DNA of 36,036 nucleotides from Candidatus Moduliflexus flocculans (GTDB lineage: Bacteria > Moduliflexota > Moduliflexia > Moduliflexales > Moduliflexaceae). The DNA is taken from assembly GCA_000739515.1 (NCBI GenBank), contig DF820462.1:1-36036 (forward strand). Reading direction: 5' to 3'. A program made the translations under genes and the position numbers. The notes under the pieces were generated by a model, which worked only from the letters and a program-made list of their open reading frames with translations, did not search any database and was not told the origin of the DNA. This document shows, piece by piece, positions 23,874-33,152 of this stretch. Numbering within the stretch: position 1 is the first letter of the stretch; every line of letters begins with the position of its first letter.

Positions 23874-23936
23874 CAGATAGAGCAAGGCCATGACAACACC
23901 ACTTCAATTCAACACGCGCCAACACGCGAGGACGGC

Positions 23937-26900
23937 ATGATCTCGATTCCAGGGTACACAATTCTTGAAACGCTGCATGAGGGCGCAATCTGCGTGGTCT
24001 ATCGGGCAACGCGCAACAGCGATCATCTCCCGGTGGCGCTGAAAACCTTGAAACGAGAAGCCGTCTCTCCACCGCAGCTTGCCCGGCTGAAACGCGAATA
24101 CGAGATTTGCAGCAAATTGCGCCTCCCTGATGTCATCACGGTGCACGCGCTGGAAGCCTATGATAACAATCTTGCATTAGTGCTGGAAGATATTCAGGCG
24201 GTCTCGCTCGCCAGCATTCTGCAATCCCGCAAGCTCGGTTTAGCCGAATTCCTCATGCTGGCCGCCAGAATCACCAGCATTTTGGGGGAAATTCACCGCC
24301 AACATATCATGCATTTAGATGTGAATCCCTCGAATATTCTCTGGAATCCTGACACCAATCAGGTCAAATGCATTGATTTCGGCATTGCCGCCAAGTTTTC
24401 GCAGCGCTCGCAGGAAGCGCGCAATCCGAATATCCTGGAAGGGACGCTGGCCTACATGTCGCCGGAACAGACCGGACGGATCAACCGCAGCATTGATTAT
24501 CGCAGCGATTTTTATTCCCTCGGCGTCACGCTGTATGAAATGTTGCTCGGCTTTCTGCCGTTTCAGACAACTGACACGATGGAACTCGTCCATTGCCATC
24601 TCGCGAAAGCGCCGAAATCGCCGCACGAACTCAATCAGCACATTCCGCAGCCGGTGTCCGACATCGTCATGAAATTAATGGCGAAAGCCGCCGAAGACCG
24701 CTATCAGAGCGCGTCGGGGTTGTTGGCCGATTTACGGAAATGTCAGGAACAGTTGCAGTTTACCGGCCAGATTCAATACGTCGCTATCGGGCATGAGGAT
24801 GTGTCAGACACGCTTCATATTCCACAAAAACTTTATGGCCGCACCCGTGAAATCGAGCGTTTGCTTCAGGAATTTGAGACCGCGCGGCAGGGGCAGAGCG
24901 TGTGCGTGCTGGTCTCCGGCTATGCTGGCAGCGGGAAATCCGCACTCGCGCATGAACTTCAGAAAACCATCGCGCAGCAGCGCGGCTATTTCGTCTCCGG
25001 GCGATTCGAGCGCTTCAAAAGCAATGTGCCGTATTCCGGCTTGATTCAGGCGTTTCAAGAATTGATCCAACAATTGCTGACCGAAAATGAATCCGCCCTG
25101 ACCATGTGGCGCGAAAAACTGCTGGCCGCCGTGGAAACAAGCGGCCACCTGATGATTGACTTGATTCCCGAAATCGAAATGCTGATCGGAACACAGCCCA
25201 AGCCGCCGCTCCTCAGTCCGGCGGAATCGCGCAACCGCCTGCAAACCGCGTTGCAGAATGTTGTCAATGTGTTCAGCACGTCCGGGCATCCGCTGGTCAT
25301 TTTTTTGGATAATCTGCAATGGGCGGATTACGCCAGTCTGACGATGCTCCAGCAATTGTTTCTGATGTCAGAACGGCAAACGCTGCTGCTGATTGGCGCG
25401 TATCGCGACGACGGCCTCAATGAGCGTCATCCCGTGCGCAGATTTATCGAAGCGCTTGAATCGCGCAGCGCCCGCGTATTGCATGTCGAACTTGCACCGC
25501 TTTCCTTAGCGGAAGTGACGCATCTGCTGGCAGATACCTTGCGCGATAATAAGGAAGACCTCTTTCCATTAGCCAAAATCGTGCGGGAAAAAACCGGCGG
25601 CAATCCGCTGGCGGTCAAAGAGTTTTTACGCTCGATTTATGCCGAAGAACTCCTGTCGTTCGATGTCATCAAAGGCCGCTGGGAATGGAATCCCGAACAG
25701 ATTCAGGGCATGGCGATGACAGAAAACGTGGTGGAGTTCATGATTTCTAAACTCCAAAAACTCCCCGCCGCCACGCAGCGCGCGCTGTTCTGTGCCGCCT
25801 GCATTGGCAGTCAATTTGATTTGCATACGCTGTCAGCGGCGCTCGAACAGCCCGAAGCCCAGACTGTCGGCGAATTAGATGTCGCGATTCATGATGGTTT
25901 TGTGACGCCTGCCGACGAATCGTATCAATACATGAAATTCTTTAACGCCGTCGAGCTGCGGGAATTCGCCTTGCATGTGAATTACAATTTCGCGCATAAC
26001 CGTTTTCAGGAAGCCGTCCTGCAATTGGCGACGCCGCAAGATCGCGGACACTTTCACCTGAAAATCGGACGCCATCTGCTTCATTGCGACCGCCACCAAC
26101 CGGTGGAAGACGAGGCATTCGCGCAGATCGTCAACCATGTTAATCGCGGCCTTGATTTTATTGAAACCGAGGAAGAAAAAATCGAAGCGGTGCAATTGAA
26201 TCTGCTTGCCGTCAAACATGCCAAAATGTCGGCAGATTATGACACGGCGCTGCGCTATATCGCGCAAGGCGGGTCGCTGCTTGGGGAGCGGCGCTGGGAG
26301 ACGCAGCATCATCTCGCCTTTGAGCTTGCGCAGGAGGAGGCGGAACTTGAGTGCCTGTCCGGGCGCTACGACCGCTCCGAAACGCTGTGCCGCGAGGCGC
26401 TTCAACAGGCGCAGACACCGCTCGAAACGATTGCCATTTACCGGCTGTTGATTACGCAATATACCTTGCAGAGTGAATATCAGCATGCACTTGAAACTGG
26501 CAGCGCCGCCTTGCGGCTGCTGGAACTGCCATTGCCGGATGGCAGTCTCGCAGTGGCGGTCGAACGTGAATTCACGGAGATCAGGCGGCTGCTCGGATCG
26601 CGCAAGCCAATTGATTTGCTTGATATAAGCCTTATGACAGATTCGAGCAAATTGGCGGCCATGCAGATTCTCGACCGCTTGCTGCTTCCGGCGCTCCACG
26701 CCCACCCGCTGACGCGCCGGTTTCTGATTCTACTGATGACGCGAATTTCTTTGCAATACGGTCACGCGCAGGAATCCGCCGGAGCGTATGCCTTATACGG
26801 CGGCCTCTCTGCCACCGTGTCGCAGGAGGCGGCGATTGGCGATGAATGGGGACAACTTGCGCTTGTGGTAAGCGAACATCTGCAATCGCCATACAAAGCC

Positions 26901-29441
26901 GCTGTTTCGACCATCGTGTCGTCGCAACTCCTCCCCTGGACGCACCATGTCAAAGAGACGCATCGTTTCGAGCATGACGCCTATCAGAACGCCTTGCACG
27001 CCGGGGAATTACATGCAGCGGGGCTGGCGCTGCTCTATCGGCTGCTGAATCTCTGGTATGAAGGCACGAATCTTGAACAAATGGCGGCGCATCTTGACGA
27101 ATGTGCGACATTCGCTCAAAATAGCCGCAATCATTACGTCAAAACAATTGTTGATGGATGCGGCCTGGTGCTAAATAATCTGCGTGGCCTGACGCCGGAT
27201 CGCATGACATTTGCCACCGAAACCTTGTCTGAAGAGGCGTATTTGCGCCGTTGCGACGAGCAACGGCATCGCGTGGCGCGCTGCTGTTATCATATCATGA
27301 AAGCGCGGGCGCTCATCTCTTACGGCCTGTATCAGGAGGCATTCGGGACGTTGAACGCCGTTCCGGACGCGCAAGAAAGCCTGCCAGGGCTGCTTTTGCA
27401 GGCGGAATACGCGGTGTACGCCGCGCTCTGTCTGTTAGCGCGGGCGGCGGAAAAAAAGAATGCGGCGATGTCCATCAAAGCCGAATTTCATGCGTTTCAG
27501 GAGCAGGTGGAGCGGTGGACAAGCGGTTGCCCGGAGAATTTTCAGCATTTCGCGTTTCTGCTTCAGGCCGAATATGCGCGGTTGATGAATCAGCCATACG
27601 TCGCCATGCAGCGCTATCGCGACGCTATCGAGGCGGCGCGGAAATACGAATTTATTCATCATAAGGGATTGATTCACAAATTCGCCGCCAATTGCTATCT
27701 CAACGCCGGCTTTCGCGAATTTGCCGAACTCCATGCGCGAGAAGCGTATTACGACGCGGTGTGGTGGGGCGCGACACGCTGCGTCACTGAATTAGTCCGG
27801 CAATATCCCGAATTTTTGAGCAACTTCGTGAAAAACGCGCCGGGAAGCGGCTTACGAAATGTTGCGCCGACGTCCACCAGTATTCGGCTGGATCGGAACG
27901 CCGACGGCCTCAGCGTGCTGGATTTGAGTGCCGTGATGAAGGCCTCGCAGACACTTTCCGGCGAAATCGTCCTAAGCAATCTGTTAAAAGAAATGATGCG
28001 CATTGTCATCGAAAACGCCGGAGCGCAAAAAGGATGGCTGATTCTCAAGCGTGGCGACGATTGGGTCATCGAGGCGGAAGGCACGATTGAACGCGATGAA
28101 GCCGTCGTCCTGCAATCATTGCCGATTGGCGCGGTTGGCGGGATGCAATATTGCCCCGTGCCCTGCACGCTGATTCATTACGTCATTCGCTCCGGCGAAT
28201 CGCTGGTGCTTGAAAATGCCATGCTGGAAGGCAAATTCACGTATGACCCGCATATCGTCAAATATCAGGTCAAATCGGTACTCTGCGCCCCGCTTCTGAA
28301 GCATGGCGAGTTAAACGGCGTGCTGTATCTCGAAAATAACCTGACCAGCGGCGCGTTCACGGAAGACCGGCTGAAGGTAATTAACATGCTGTCGGCGCAG
28401 ATGGTCGTTTCGCTGGAAAATGCCACGCTCTATAAACAACTGAACGACGCGCTGGAAAATCAGGTCAAGCTGGCCAACGATCAGGTCGAATTGACCAACG
28501 CCTACAGCCGATTCGTGCCGCGCGAATTTTTGAGCCTGTTAGGGAAAAAGAGCATCGTGGACGTGCAGCTTGGCGAGCAGTTGGAAAAAGAAATCACCGT
28601 CATGTTTTCCGATATTCGCGGGTTTACCGAGCTCTCAGAACAAATGACGCCGCAGGAAAATTTCAATTTCATTAATTCGTATCTGCATCACATGAGTCCA
28701 GTGATCCGGGAATATCATGGATTTATTGATAAATACATCGGCGACGCGATTATGGCGCTGTTTCCGACCAATGCGGATGATGCCGTGACTGCCAGCATCG
28801 CTATGCTGGAAAAGCTTAGTCTGTATAATCAGGGACGCAAGCGTGCCGGGTATCGCTCGATTCAAATCGGCATCGGACTGAACACTGGCGTCTTGATGCT
28901 CGGCACGGTCGGCGATCAGCAGCGCATGGACGGCACCGTGATTTCAGACGCTGTGAACCTTGCTTCCCGCATCGAAAGCATGACGAAAACCTACGGCGTG
29001 GCGCTGCTCATCAGCGAAACCACGTACTTCCAATTGCAGAACCCGTCGAACTACGCGATCCGTATTATTGACCAGGTGCAGGCCAAAGGGAAATCCGAGC
29101 CGGTGACGGTATTCGAAGTGTTTAACGCCGATCCGCCCAATATTATTGACGCCAAACTGAAGACAATGGTGTTGTTCCGGCAGGGATTCAAGCTCTATCA
29201 TCGCACGAAATTCGCCGAAGCGCAGGCCATGTTTACCGAGGTATTAGAGGCAGATACAGAGAGCAAGCAGAAACATATCGCCGAGGCGAAAGATTTGTTC
29301 GAGGAAATCCTGCACGTCAACCCGCATGATAAAGTGGCGCGGATTTACCTCGAACGCTGCGAGCAGATTCTCAAATACGGCGTGTTAGACGAATGGGCGG
29401 GCGTCTGGGCCTGGGTCAATTCCCTGAAAAATCGGGGATAA
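23937..29441 (+). CDS. Giant Ser/Thr kinase - AAA ATPase - helical repeat - GAF - class III nucleotide cyclase
   Basis: This 1834-residue cytoplasmic signalling protein carries five parts. The kinase (about 7-265) has K36, a degenerate glycine loop, catalytic D128 in HLDVNPSN (HRD-Lys changed to Asn), D147-F-G and YMSPEQ. The AAA_16/NACHT-like ATPase (about 290-500) has Walker A GYAGSGKS (K334) and D458 in FLDNLQWAD. Helical TPR-like repeats (about 650-1320) are followed by a GAF domain (about 1340-1500) and a short coiled segment. The class III cyclase (about 1550-1740) has both metal aspartates, D1559 (FSDIRGFT) and D1603 (IGDAIM), plus K1599, ISDAVNLASR and therefore an adenylate-type set. 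TPR-like helices end it. GAGGA precedes the ATG. The layout resembles multi-domain kinases that usually end in a histidine kinase; here a cyclase takes that place. Confidence 0.9.
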   Translation: MISIPGYTILETLHEGAICVVYRATRNSDHLPVALKTLKREAVSPPQLARLKREYEICSKLRLPDVITVHALEAYDNNLALVLEDIQAVSLASILQSRKLGLAEFLMLAARITSILGEIHRQHIMHLDVNPSNILWNPDTNQVKCIDFGIAAKFSQRSQEARNPNILEGTLAYMSPEQTGRINRSIDYRSDFYSLGVTLYEMLLGFLPFQTTDTMELVHCHLAKAPKSPHELNQHIPQPVSDIVMKLMAKAAEDRYQSASGLLADLRKCQEQLQFTGQIQYVAIGHEDVSDTLHIPQKLYGRTREIERLLQEFETARQGQSVCVLVSGYAGSGKSALAHELQKTIAQQRGYFVSGRFERFKSNVPYSGLIQAFQELIQQLLTENESALTMWREKLLAAVETSGHLMIDLIPEIEMLIGTQPKPPLLSPAESRNRLQTALQNVVNVFSTSGHPLVIFLDNLQWADYASLTMLQQLFLMSERQTLLLIGAYRDDGLNERHPVRRFIEALESRSARVLHVELAPLSLAEVTHLLADTLRDNKEDLFPLAKIVREKTGGNPLAVKEFLRSIYAEELLSFDVIKGRWEWNPEQIQGMAMTENVVEFMISKLQKLPAATQRALFCAACIGSQFDLHTLSAALEQPEAQTVGELDVAIHDGFVTPADESYQYMKFFNAVELREFALHVNYNFAHNRFQEAVLQLATPQDRGHFHLKIGRHLLHCDRHQPVEDEAFAQIVNHVNRGLDFIETEEEKIEAVQLNLLAVKHAKMSADYDTALRYIAQGGSLLGERRWETQHHLAFELAQEEAELECLSGRYDRSETLCREALQQAQTPLETIAIYRLLITQYTLQSEYQHALETGSAALRLLELPLPDGSLAVAVEREFTEIRRLLGSRKPIDLLDISLMTDSSKLAAMQILDRLLLPALHAHPLTRRFLILLMTRISLQYGHAQESAGAYALYGGLSATVSQEAAIGDEWGQLALVVSEHLQSPYKAAVSTIVSSQLLPWTHHVKETHRFEHDAYQNALHAGELHAAGLALLYRLLNLWYEGTNLEQMAAHLDECATFAQNSRNHYVKTIVDGCGLVLNNLRGLTPDRMTFATETLSEEAYLRRCDEQRHRVARCCYHIMKARALISYGLYQEAFGTLNAVPDAQESLPGLLLQAEYAVYAALCLLARAAEKKNAAMSIKAEFHAFQEQVERWTSGCPENFQHFAFLLQAEYARLMNQPYVAMQRYRDAIEAARKYEFIHHKGLIHKFAANCYLNAGFREFAELHAREAYYDAVWWGATRCVTELVRQYPEFLSNFVKNAPGSGLRNVAPTSTSIRLDRNADGLSVLDLSAVMKASQTLSGEIVLSNLLKEMMRIVIENAGAQKGWLILKRGDDWVIEAEGTIERDEAVVLQSLPIGAVGGMQYCPVPCTLIHYVIRSGESLVLENAMLEGKFTYDPHIVKYQVKSVLCAPLLKHGELNGVLYLENNLTSGAFTEDRLKVINMLSAQMVVSLENATLYKQLNDALENQVKLANDQVELTNAYSRFVPREFLSLLGKKSIVDVQLGEQLEKEITVMFSDIRGFTELSEQMTPQENFNFINSYLHHMSPVIREYHGFIDKYIGDAIMALFPTNADDAVTASIAMLEKLSLYNQGRKRAGYRSIQIGIGLNTGVLMLGTVGDQQRMDGTVISDAVNLASRIESMTKTYGVALLISETTYFQLQNPSNYAIRIIDQVQAKGKSEPVTVFEVFNADPPNIIDAKLKTMVLFRQGFKLYHRTKFAEAQAMFTEVLEADTESKQKHIAEAKDLFEEILHVNPHDKVARIYLERCEQILKYGVLDEWAGVWAWVNSLKNRG

Positions 29442-29664
29442 TTGTTTCGTCGTTACGCGCTGTCATTGCGCGGAATGTCAGTGACAAAGCAAGCTTATGT
29501 ATAATTTTGGCGAGATTGCTTTGTCGTTGTTACTCCTACATCGAATCATTTATTTTTAGGAGTGCGAAATCTCGATTTCGCCTGTTAAATCGAGATTTGA
29601 CACTCCTACAAACAATGAAAAATGTATGAAACAGTGTACTCCTTGCAATGACATGTCAATTTTT
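29442..29664. other. Repeat-filled gap between two convergent genes
   Basis: This 223-bp gap lies between the kinase-cyclase and the minus-strand ABC ATPase. It holds no gene. Nearly all of it is the composite palindrome described at 29461-29653. Confidence 0.7.
29461..29653. repeat. TGTCATTGCG palindrome interrupted by an AGGAGT-hairpin insertion
   Basis: The outer parts TGTCATTGCGCGGAATGTCA... (from 29461) and ...CCTTGCAATGACA (to 29653) match the intact element at 23294-23373, including GCGAGATTGCTTTGTCG. After that the match breaks at TACTCCT (29531-29537) and resumes at a second TACTCCT (29637-29643). Between lies about 100 bp containing a full AGGAGT...ACTCCT hairpin with an AAATCTCGATTT core (29558-29607). 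The repeated TACTCCT looks like a 7-bp target duplication. Confidence 0.7.
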
Positions 29665-30450
29665 TTAATGTGTATGCGGCGCGACGCCGTGTTCATGCTC
29701 ATGTTCGGCCAGAACGCGGTGCGGCACGCCGTGCGCGATTAAATCTACCGGGCAGCGATAGGCCGCCGCCATCATGTCCGACGTGATGTGTTTCTCGTTG
29801 TGATAGACGAGCGTCCGGTTCAAGCAGGCAATCGTTTTCGTATAACTCGACACGACGCCGATGTCGTGCGAGACCATCACAATTGTCAGTTCCTCGTTCA
29901 ATTCCACAAGCAGATCGTAAATATCCCGCTTGATTTCCGTGTCCACGCTGGCGGTCGGCTCGTCGAGCAGCAGTAGTTTCGGGCGGCTGGTCAGGGCGCG
30001 GGCAATCAGCACGCGCTGCTGCTGTCCGCCGGAGAGGTTGCCGATCTGCCGGTGACGCAAATCATAGAGCTTGACGCGGTTCAGCGCCTCTGCCGCGAAT
30101 TCGCGGTCTTCGGCGGAATATTTGCGAAAGAGCGCTTTTTTGCCGAGCCGCCCCATCAGCGTCACGTCCCAAACGTTAATCGGAAAGGTTTTGTCCATCG
30201 TGACTTGCTGCGGCACGTAGCCGATCTGCAAGCGGCTCTGCGCGGGCGGCTTACCAAGCACTTCCACTGTCCCCCGCGTCGGCGTCAGCAAGCCGAGCAG
30301 CACTTTCAGCAGCGTCGTTTTCCCGCCGCCGTTCGGCCCGATAATGCTCACAAAATCGAGCGGCTTAATCGTAAACGTCACGTCTTCCAGCGCGACCGTG
30401 CTGCCGTATTCGACGTACACTCTCTCTAATGTGGCGATATCTGATGGCAT
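29665..30450 (-). CDS. Metal-type ABC transporter ATP-binding protein (ZnuC/MntB-like)
   Basis: This 261-residue ATPase belongs to the zinc/manganese importer class. It has Walker A GPNGGGKTT (38-46), GYVPQQ (77-82), signature LSGGQQQR (139-146), and Walker B LLLDEPTASVD (160-170) with the switch His in VMVSHDIG. The C-terminus is His-rich (EHEHEHGVAPHTH), which could sense or buffer metal and supports a Zn/Mn/Fe role. AAAGGA precedes ATG 30450. The expected membrane and binding-protein genes are not in the window. The upstream neighbour is the RM system 2 nuclease, 27 bp away on the same strand. It is therefore an orphan ATPase here, possibly separated from its partners by the RM insertion. 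Confidence 0.9.
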   Translation of the reverse strand: MPSDIATLERVYVEYGSTVALEDVTFTIKPLDFVSIIGPNGGGKTTLLKVLLGLLTPTRGTVEVLGKPPAQSRLQIGYVPQQVTMDKTFPINVWDVTLMGRLGKKALFRKYSAEDREFAAEALNRVKLYDLRHRQIGNLSGGQQQRVLIARALTSRPKLLLLDEPTASVDTEIKRDIYDLLVELNEELTIVMVSHDIGVVSSYTKTIACLNRTLVYHNEKHITSDMMAAAYRCPVDLIAHGVPHRVLAEHEHEHGVAPHTH

Positions 30451-30477
30451 GGCGTCCTTTTGTATCTCAGTAAAAAC

Positions 30478-31524
30478 CTATGCGATTTTTAACTCATTGA
30501 ATCGGGATTCATCATACCCATTTTTTTTAAAAATATTCGATTGATTATATTTCCTTTCCTTGACATCGGTAGTTAAATTTCTACAAATCAGAGCGTCATT
30601 ATCAAAAAGATGAAGTTCGGAAAATAAACACCATTTTTCTAAAATTTTTCTGTAATATCGAGGCTTTTGATAACGATTCGAACTGTTATTAATATATTCA
30701 AACCGTTGTAAAAATTTGGGAGAAGCTATTCTGTTGATAATTTCTAAAATAGTCTCCATCGTATTTTTCTCGCCTGATAAAAAATCCCAAAGTTCGCTGC
30801 TTAACAAAACTTCTTCGGAATCGAAATATTTTGTGCCATCAATCAAATATTCAAGAAATCGCTTTTTATCAAAACCTGTTGGAGTGTTATCCGTAGGATC
30901 GAAGGGAAACCCAACATAATAACTAATTTCTTTGTGCGGAAAATGTTTGAATAGAGCAGCTTTAGCTTCTAAAATTTTCTGTTTTTCTCCACGAGACTCT
31001 CCAGCATTGGGTCTTACAGATTTTAATTCTATCGCGGTAATTCGATCATTGTCTTCAAAATAAACATCACATGTAAAATCATTGGCATCTATTTCATGTC
31101 CAAGTAATATTTGAGTTCTGAGCAGGCTATTTTCACTTACGACATCTGGATGTTTGTTTCCATTTTTCAAATCTGTAATAATATCAGCAATAGTAGCTTT
31201 TTGAACTTCTGTTACTGTTAAACGAGTCCTTTTCTCTGAAGTAAATCCTCTTTTCTGCCCTCCTGATAATTTATGAGCGACCCTTTCAAAAAAACTTTGC
31301 CCTAATGAAGTATTCAATCCATGCATCCAACTACTTAAACCGATAAAGACTGGAATAGATTTAACATGCTCGTTTAGCTTTTGTGAAAATGCTTGAAGAA
31401 AGGCTTTATGAAATGGAGCGTTTCTATTATCAGACACGAGGTCTGTCGGAAACTCATCAAATCGTTTTTTCAAAACACGGATGACTTCTAAAGCAATTTG
31501 TTCTTTTTTCAAATCAGTTATCAT
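30478..31524 (-). CDS. TdeIII-like type II restriction endonuclease, RM system 2
   Basis: This 348-residue protein reads like the TdeIII family: N-terminal LKKEQIALEVIRVLKKRFD, then LNTSLGQSFFERVAHKLSGG (70-89), and a nuclease core with D153 (FTCDVYFED) and E166-L-K168 (AIELKSVRPN), a PD-(D/E)XK site. Characterised TdeIII cuts GGNCC; whether this enzyme has that specificity is not visible. It starts 4 bp after the methyltransferase stop, with GAGGAG overlapping the end of that gene, so the two are translationally linked. Base composition is AT-rich compared with the flanking host genes, which supports transfer. The family call is from memory of sequence pattern, at moderate confidence. Confidence 0.78.
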   Translation of the reverse strand: MITDLKKEQIALEVIRVLKKRFDEFPTDLVSDNRNAPFHKAFLQAFSQKLNEHVKSIPVFIGLSSWMHGLNTSLGQSFFERVAHKLSGGQKRGFTSEKRTRLTVTEVQKATIADIITDLKNGNKHPDVVSENSLLRTQILLGHEIDANDFTCDVYFEDNDRITAIELKSVRPNAGESRGEKQKILEAKAALFKHFPHKEISYYVGFPFDPTDNTPTGFDKKRFLEYLIDGTKYFDSEEVLLSSELWDFLSGEKNTMETILEIINRIASPKFLQRFEYINNSSNRYQKPRYYRKILEKWCLFSELHLFDNDALICRNLTTDVKERKYNQSNIFKKNGYDESRFNELKIA

Positions 31525-31528
31525 ATTT

Positions 31529-33115
31529 TTACTCCTCGCATAGATAAAAAATCGTTTCCGAATACGCTGCTTTATCTTTCTCTGTCCGATTCAATACCGG
31601 GCGCTTGTATTGATTGACAATTCGCATTCCGGCCTTTTTAGCAATCATCGGATAGAGGTTATATTTATCATTCGCCACCAAAAACACATGATAATTCGGC
31701 GCTAAAAATCGTTTGCAATTATTTAAGACATCTGCTATTCCTTGTACATACGATTCTTTTGCCTCTTTGCCTTGTCCTTTAAGCATCGCTCCGATTTCAA
31801 GTTCGTCTTGCCTCTTAAAGCCAAATAATTCATAAGCGTATGCATGTTGCTCATGATAATCGATCAGTCCAACATAAGGCGGACTTGAAAAAATTCCCTG
31901 AATGCCTTGTTTTTGAGTAAGCCGAGCAAATTCTGGAAATGTTTTTTCTAATTCGGTCGCAAGTTCGATATAACGTGAATCTCCTGTAAGACATACTTGA
32001 AAAGTCTCTGTTCGTAGTTTATCGAATTGGCTCAAACGCTTAAGAGTATCTTGACTATATCGTTCCCACCAACTAAGAATAGAAAAGAGAGGTTTACAGA
32101 TTTTACCATGTTTTGCACAATAATATGTCGAACTGATAGGTTCGACTAATGTGGCTAAATCGGCATGTGTCGTTGCCCGGCAAGAACGAATCGTACGGCT
32201 TAAAATAACTTGAATCGCTCGTTTTGTCTCAGGAGACTTTATTTGATTGATACACTCACAAACAAAGTCAATCTCTTTTCTAACATGATATAAATACCAT
32301 TTATCCAAAAAGGTTTCTGCTCTGTTTTGCCGAAGTTGAATGTTATATTGATTGACTATTTGAAAATAACGCAGAAGAAATTTTTCTTCATATTCTTTCC
32401 CATACTTATCTTGATTAATCTGCTTGCGTCTGACTTTGAATTTAAAGTCTGGTGATGGAAAATGCACATTATTGAATTTGTTTAATTCTTCCGTCAACTG
32501 TGCTTCGAATTCAATAATATTAGACATACTGACAAATTGTTTTAGCGCAGTGGTTATATGAAGAATTTCTCGTTGAATGTCAACGAGATTATGCTGTTCG
32601 ATTTTGATATTACTAATGAGTGTATTGAATGCAGAGACATCAATACCAATTGCGTGCATTCCTTGTTCACTTGCCTGAACTAAGGTTGTTCCACTCCCAC
32701 AAAACGGATCAAGTAAAATGTCGCCTTTCTTGAAATATGTCTCTTTTTTAAATTCGTCCGTATGTTCATCTATAAAATATTGAACAAGCTGCGGGATAAA
32801 TTTTCCTTTATATGGATGAAGCCGATGCACATGTTTCGTCGTGTCTGCTTCTTTCAGATAATCGAACGATAATGCCCAATTCACATCATCGCCTAATTCA
32901 GCTTTCCAATTGACTTCGCGTTTTCCCAAAAACGTATGATAATATGCGATCAACTCTTGTTTAGATACTTTGGTATTGCCGTTATCTCCATATTTTGCGA
33001 CTCGTCCATATTGAACAAGGTAAGAAATATTCGACGTCGTCACATTTTTTTTGAGATACATTGTTGCCCACTGACTGGCTTCGTTAATTGTCAATAGATC
33101 CATTTCTTCTTTCAT
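31529..33115 (-). CDS. DNA methyltransferase (N4-cytosine type, SPPY) with N-terminal helix-turn-helix, RM system 2
   Basis: This 528-residue enzyme has HPYKGKFIPQL (100-110), an AdoMet motif DPFCGSGTT (136-144) and the catalytic SPPY (411-414), which favours N4-cytosine methylation. Its first 60 residues (LLTINEASQWATMYLKKNVTTSNISYLVQYGRVAKY...) look like an excisionase/MerR-type helix-turn-helix. That could let the protein regulate its own operon or help in target recognition. It lies directly upstream of the TdeIII-like nuclease on the same strand and is AT-rich. A second in-frame ATG (33103) preceded by AAAGAAG is also a possible start. A cognate of the nuclease is the natural reading. 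Confidence 0.88.
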   Translation of the reverse strand: MKEEMDLLTINEASQWATMYLKKNVTTSNISYLVQYGRVAKYGDNGNTKVSKQELIAYYHTFLGKREVNWKAELGDDVNWALSFDYLKEADTTKHVHRLHPYKGKFIPQLVQYFIDEHTDEFKKETYFKKGDILLDPFCGSGTTLVQASEQGMHAIGIDVSAFNTLISNIKIEQHNLVDIQREILHITTALKQFVSMSNIIEFEAQLTEELNKFNNVHFPSPDFKFKVRRKQINQDKYGKEYEEKFLLRYFQIVNQYNIQLRQNRAETFLDKWYLYHVRKEIDFVCECINQIKSPETKRAIQVILSRTIRSCRATTHADLATLVEPISSTYYCAKHGKICKPLFSILSWWERYSQDTLKRLSQFDKLRTETFQVCLTGDSRYIELATELEKTFPEFARLTQKQGIQGIFSSPPYVGLIDYHEQHAYAYELFGFKRQDELEIGAMLKGQGKEAKESYVQGIADVLNNCKRFLAPNYHVFLVANDKYNLYPMIAKKAGMRIVNQYKRPVLNRTEKDKAAYSETIFYLCEE

Positions 33116-33152
33116 AGTAACCCAATATTATTGTAAAAATGTACGTAATTTA

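Larger units (their letters stand above)
23214..23936. other. 723-bp intergenic region made largely of repeats
   Basis: I see no supported gene here. It contains the TGTCATTGCG palindrome (23294-23373), a lone GTAACTATTTA (23491-23501) matching the terminal repeat of the MITE-like element at 2964, and an AGGAGT palindrome (23508-23603). The last 330 bp are unique-looking, with a possible promoter near 23846. Confidence 0.65.

Noticed and set aside
25875..26705. 276-codon open frame antisense to the kinase-cyclase gene
   Set aside because: It is a shadow of the GC-rich sense codons, with low-complexity His/Arg/Gln content and no ribosome site. The sense frame has clear domains.
14118..29653. 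Possible CRISPR array from recurring short repeats
   Set aside because: The repeats are palindromic elements of several families, kilobases apart. There is no regular repeat-spacer spacing and no cas gene.
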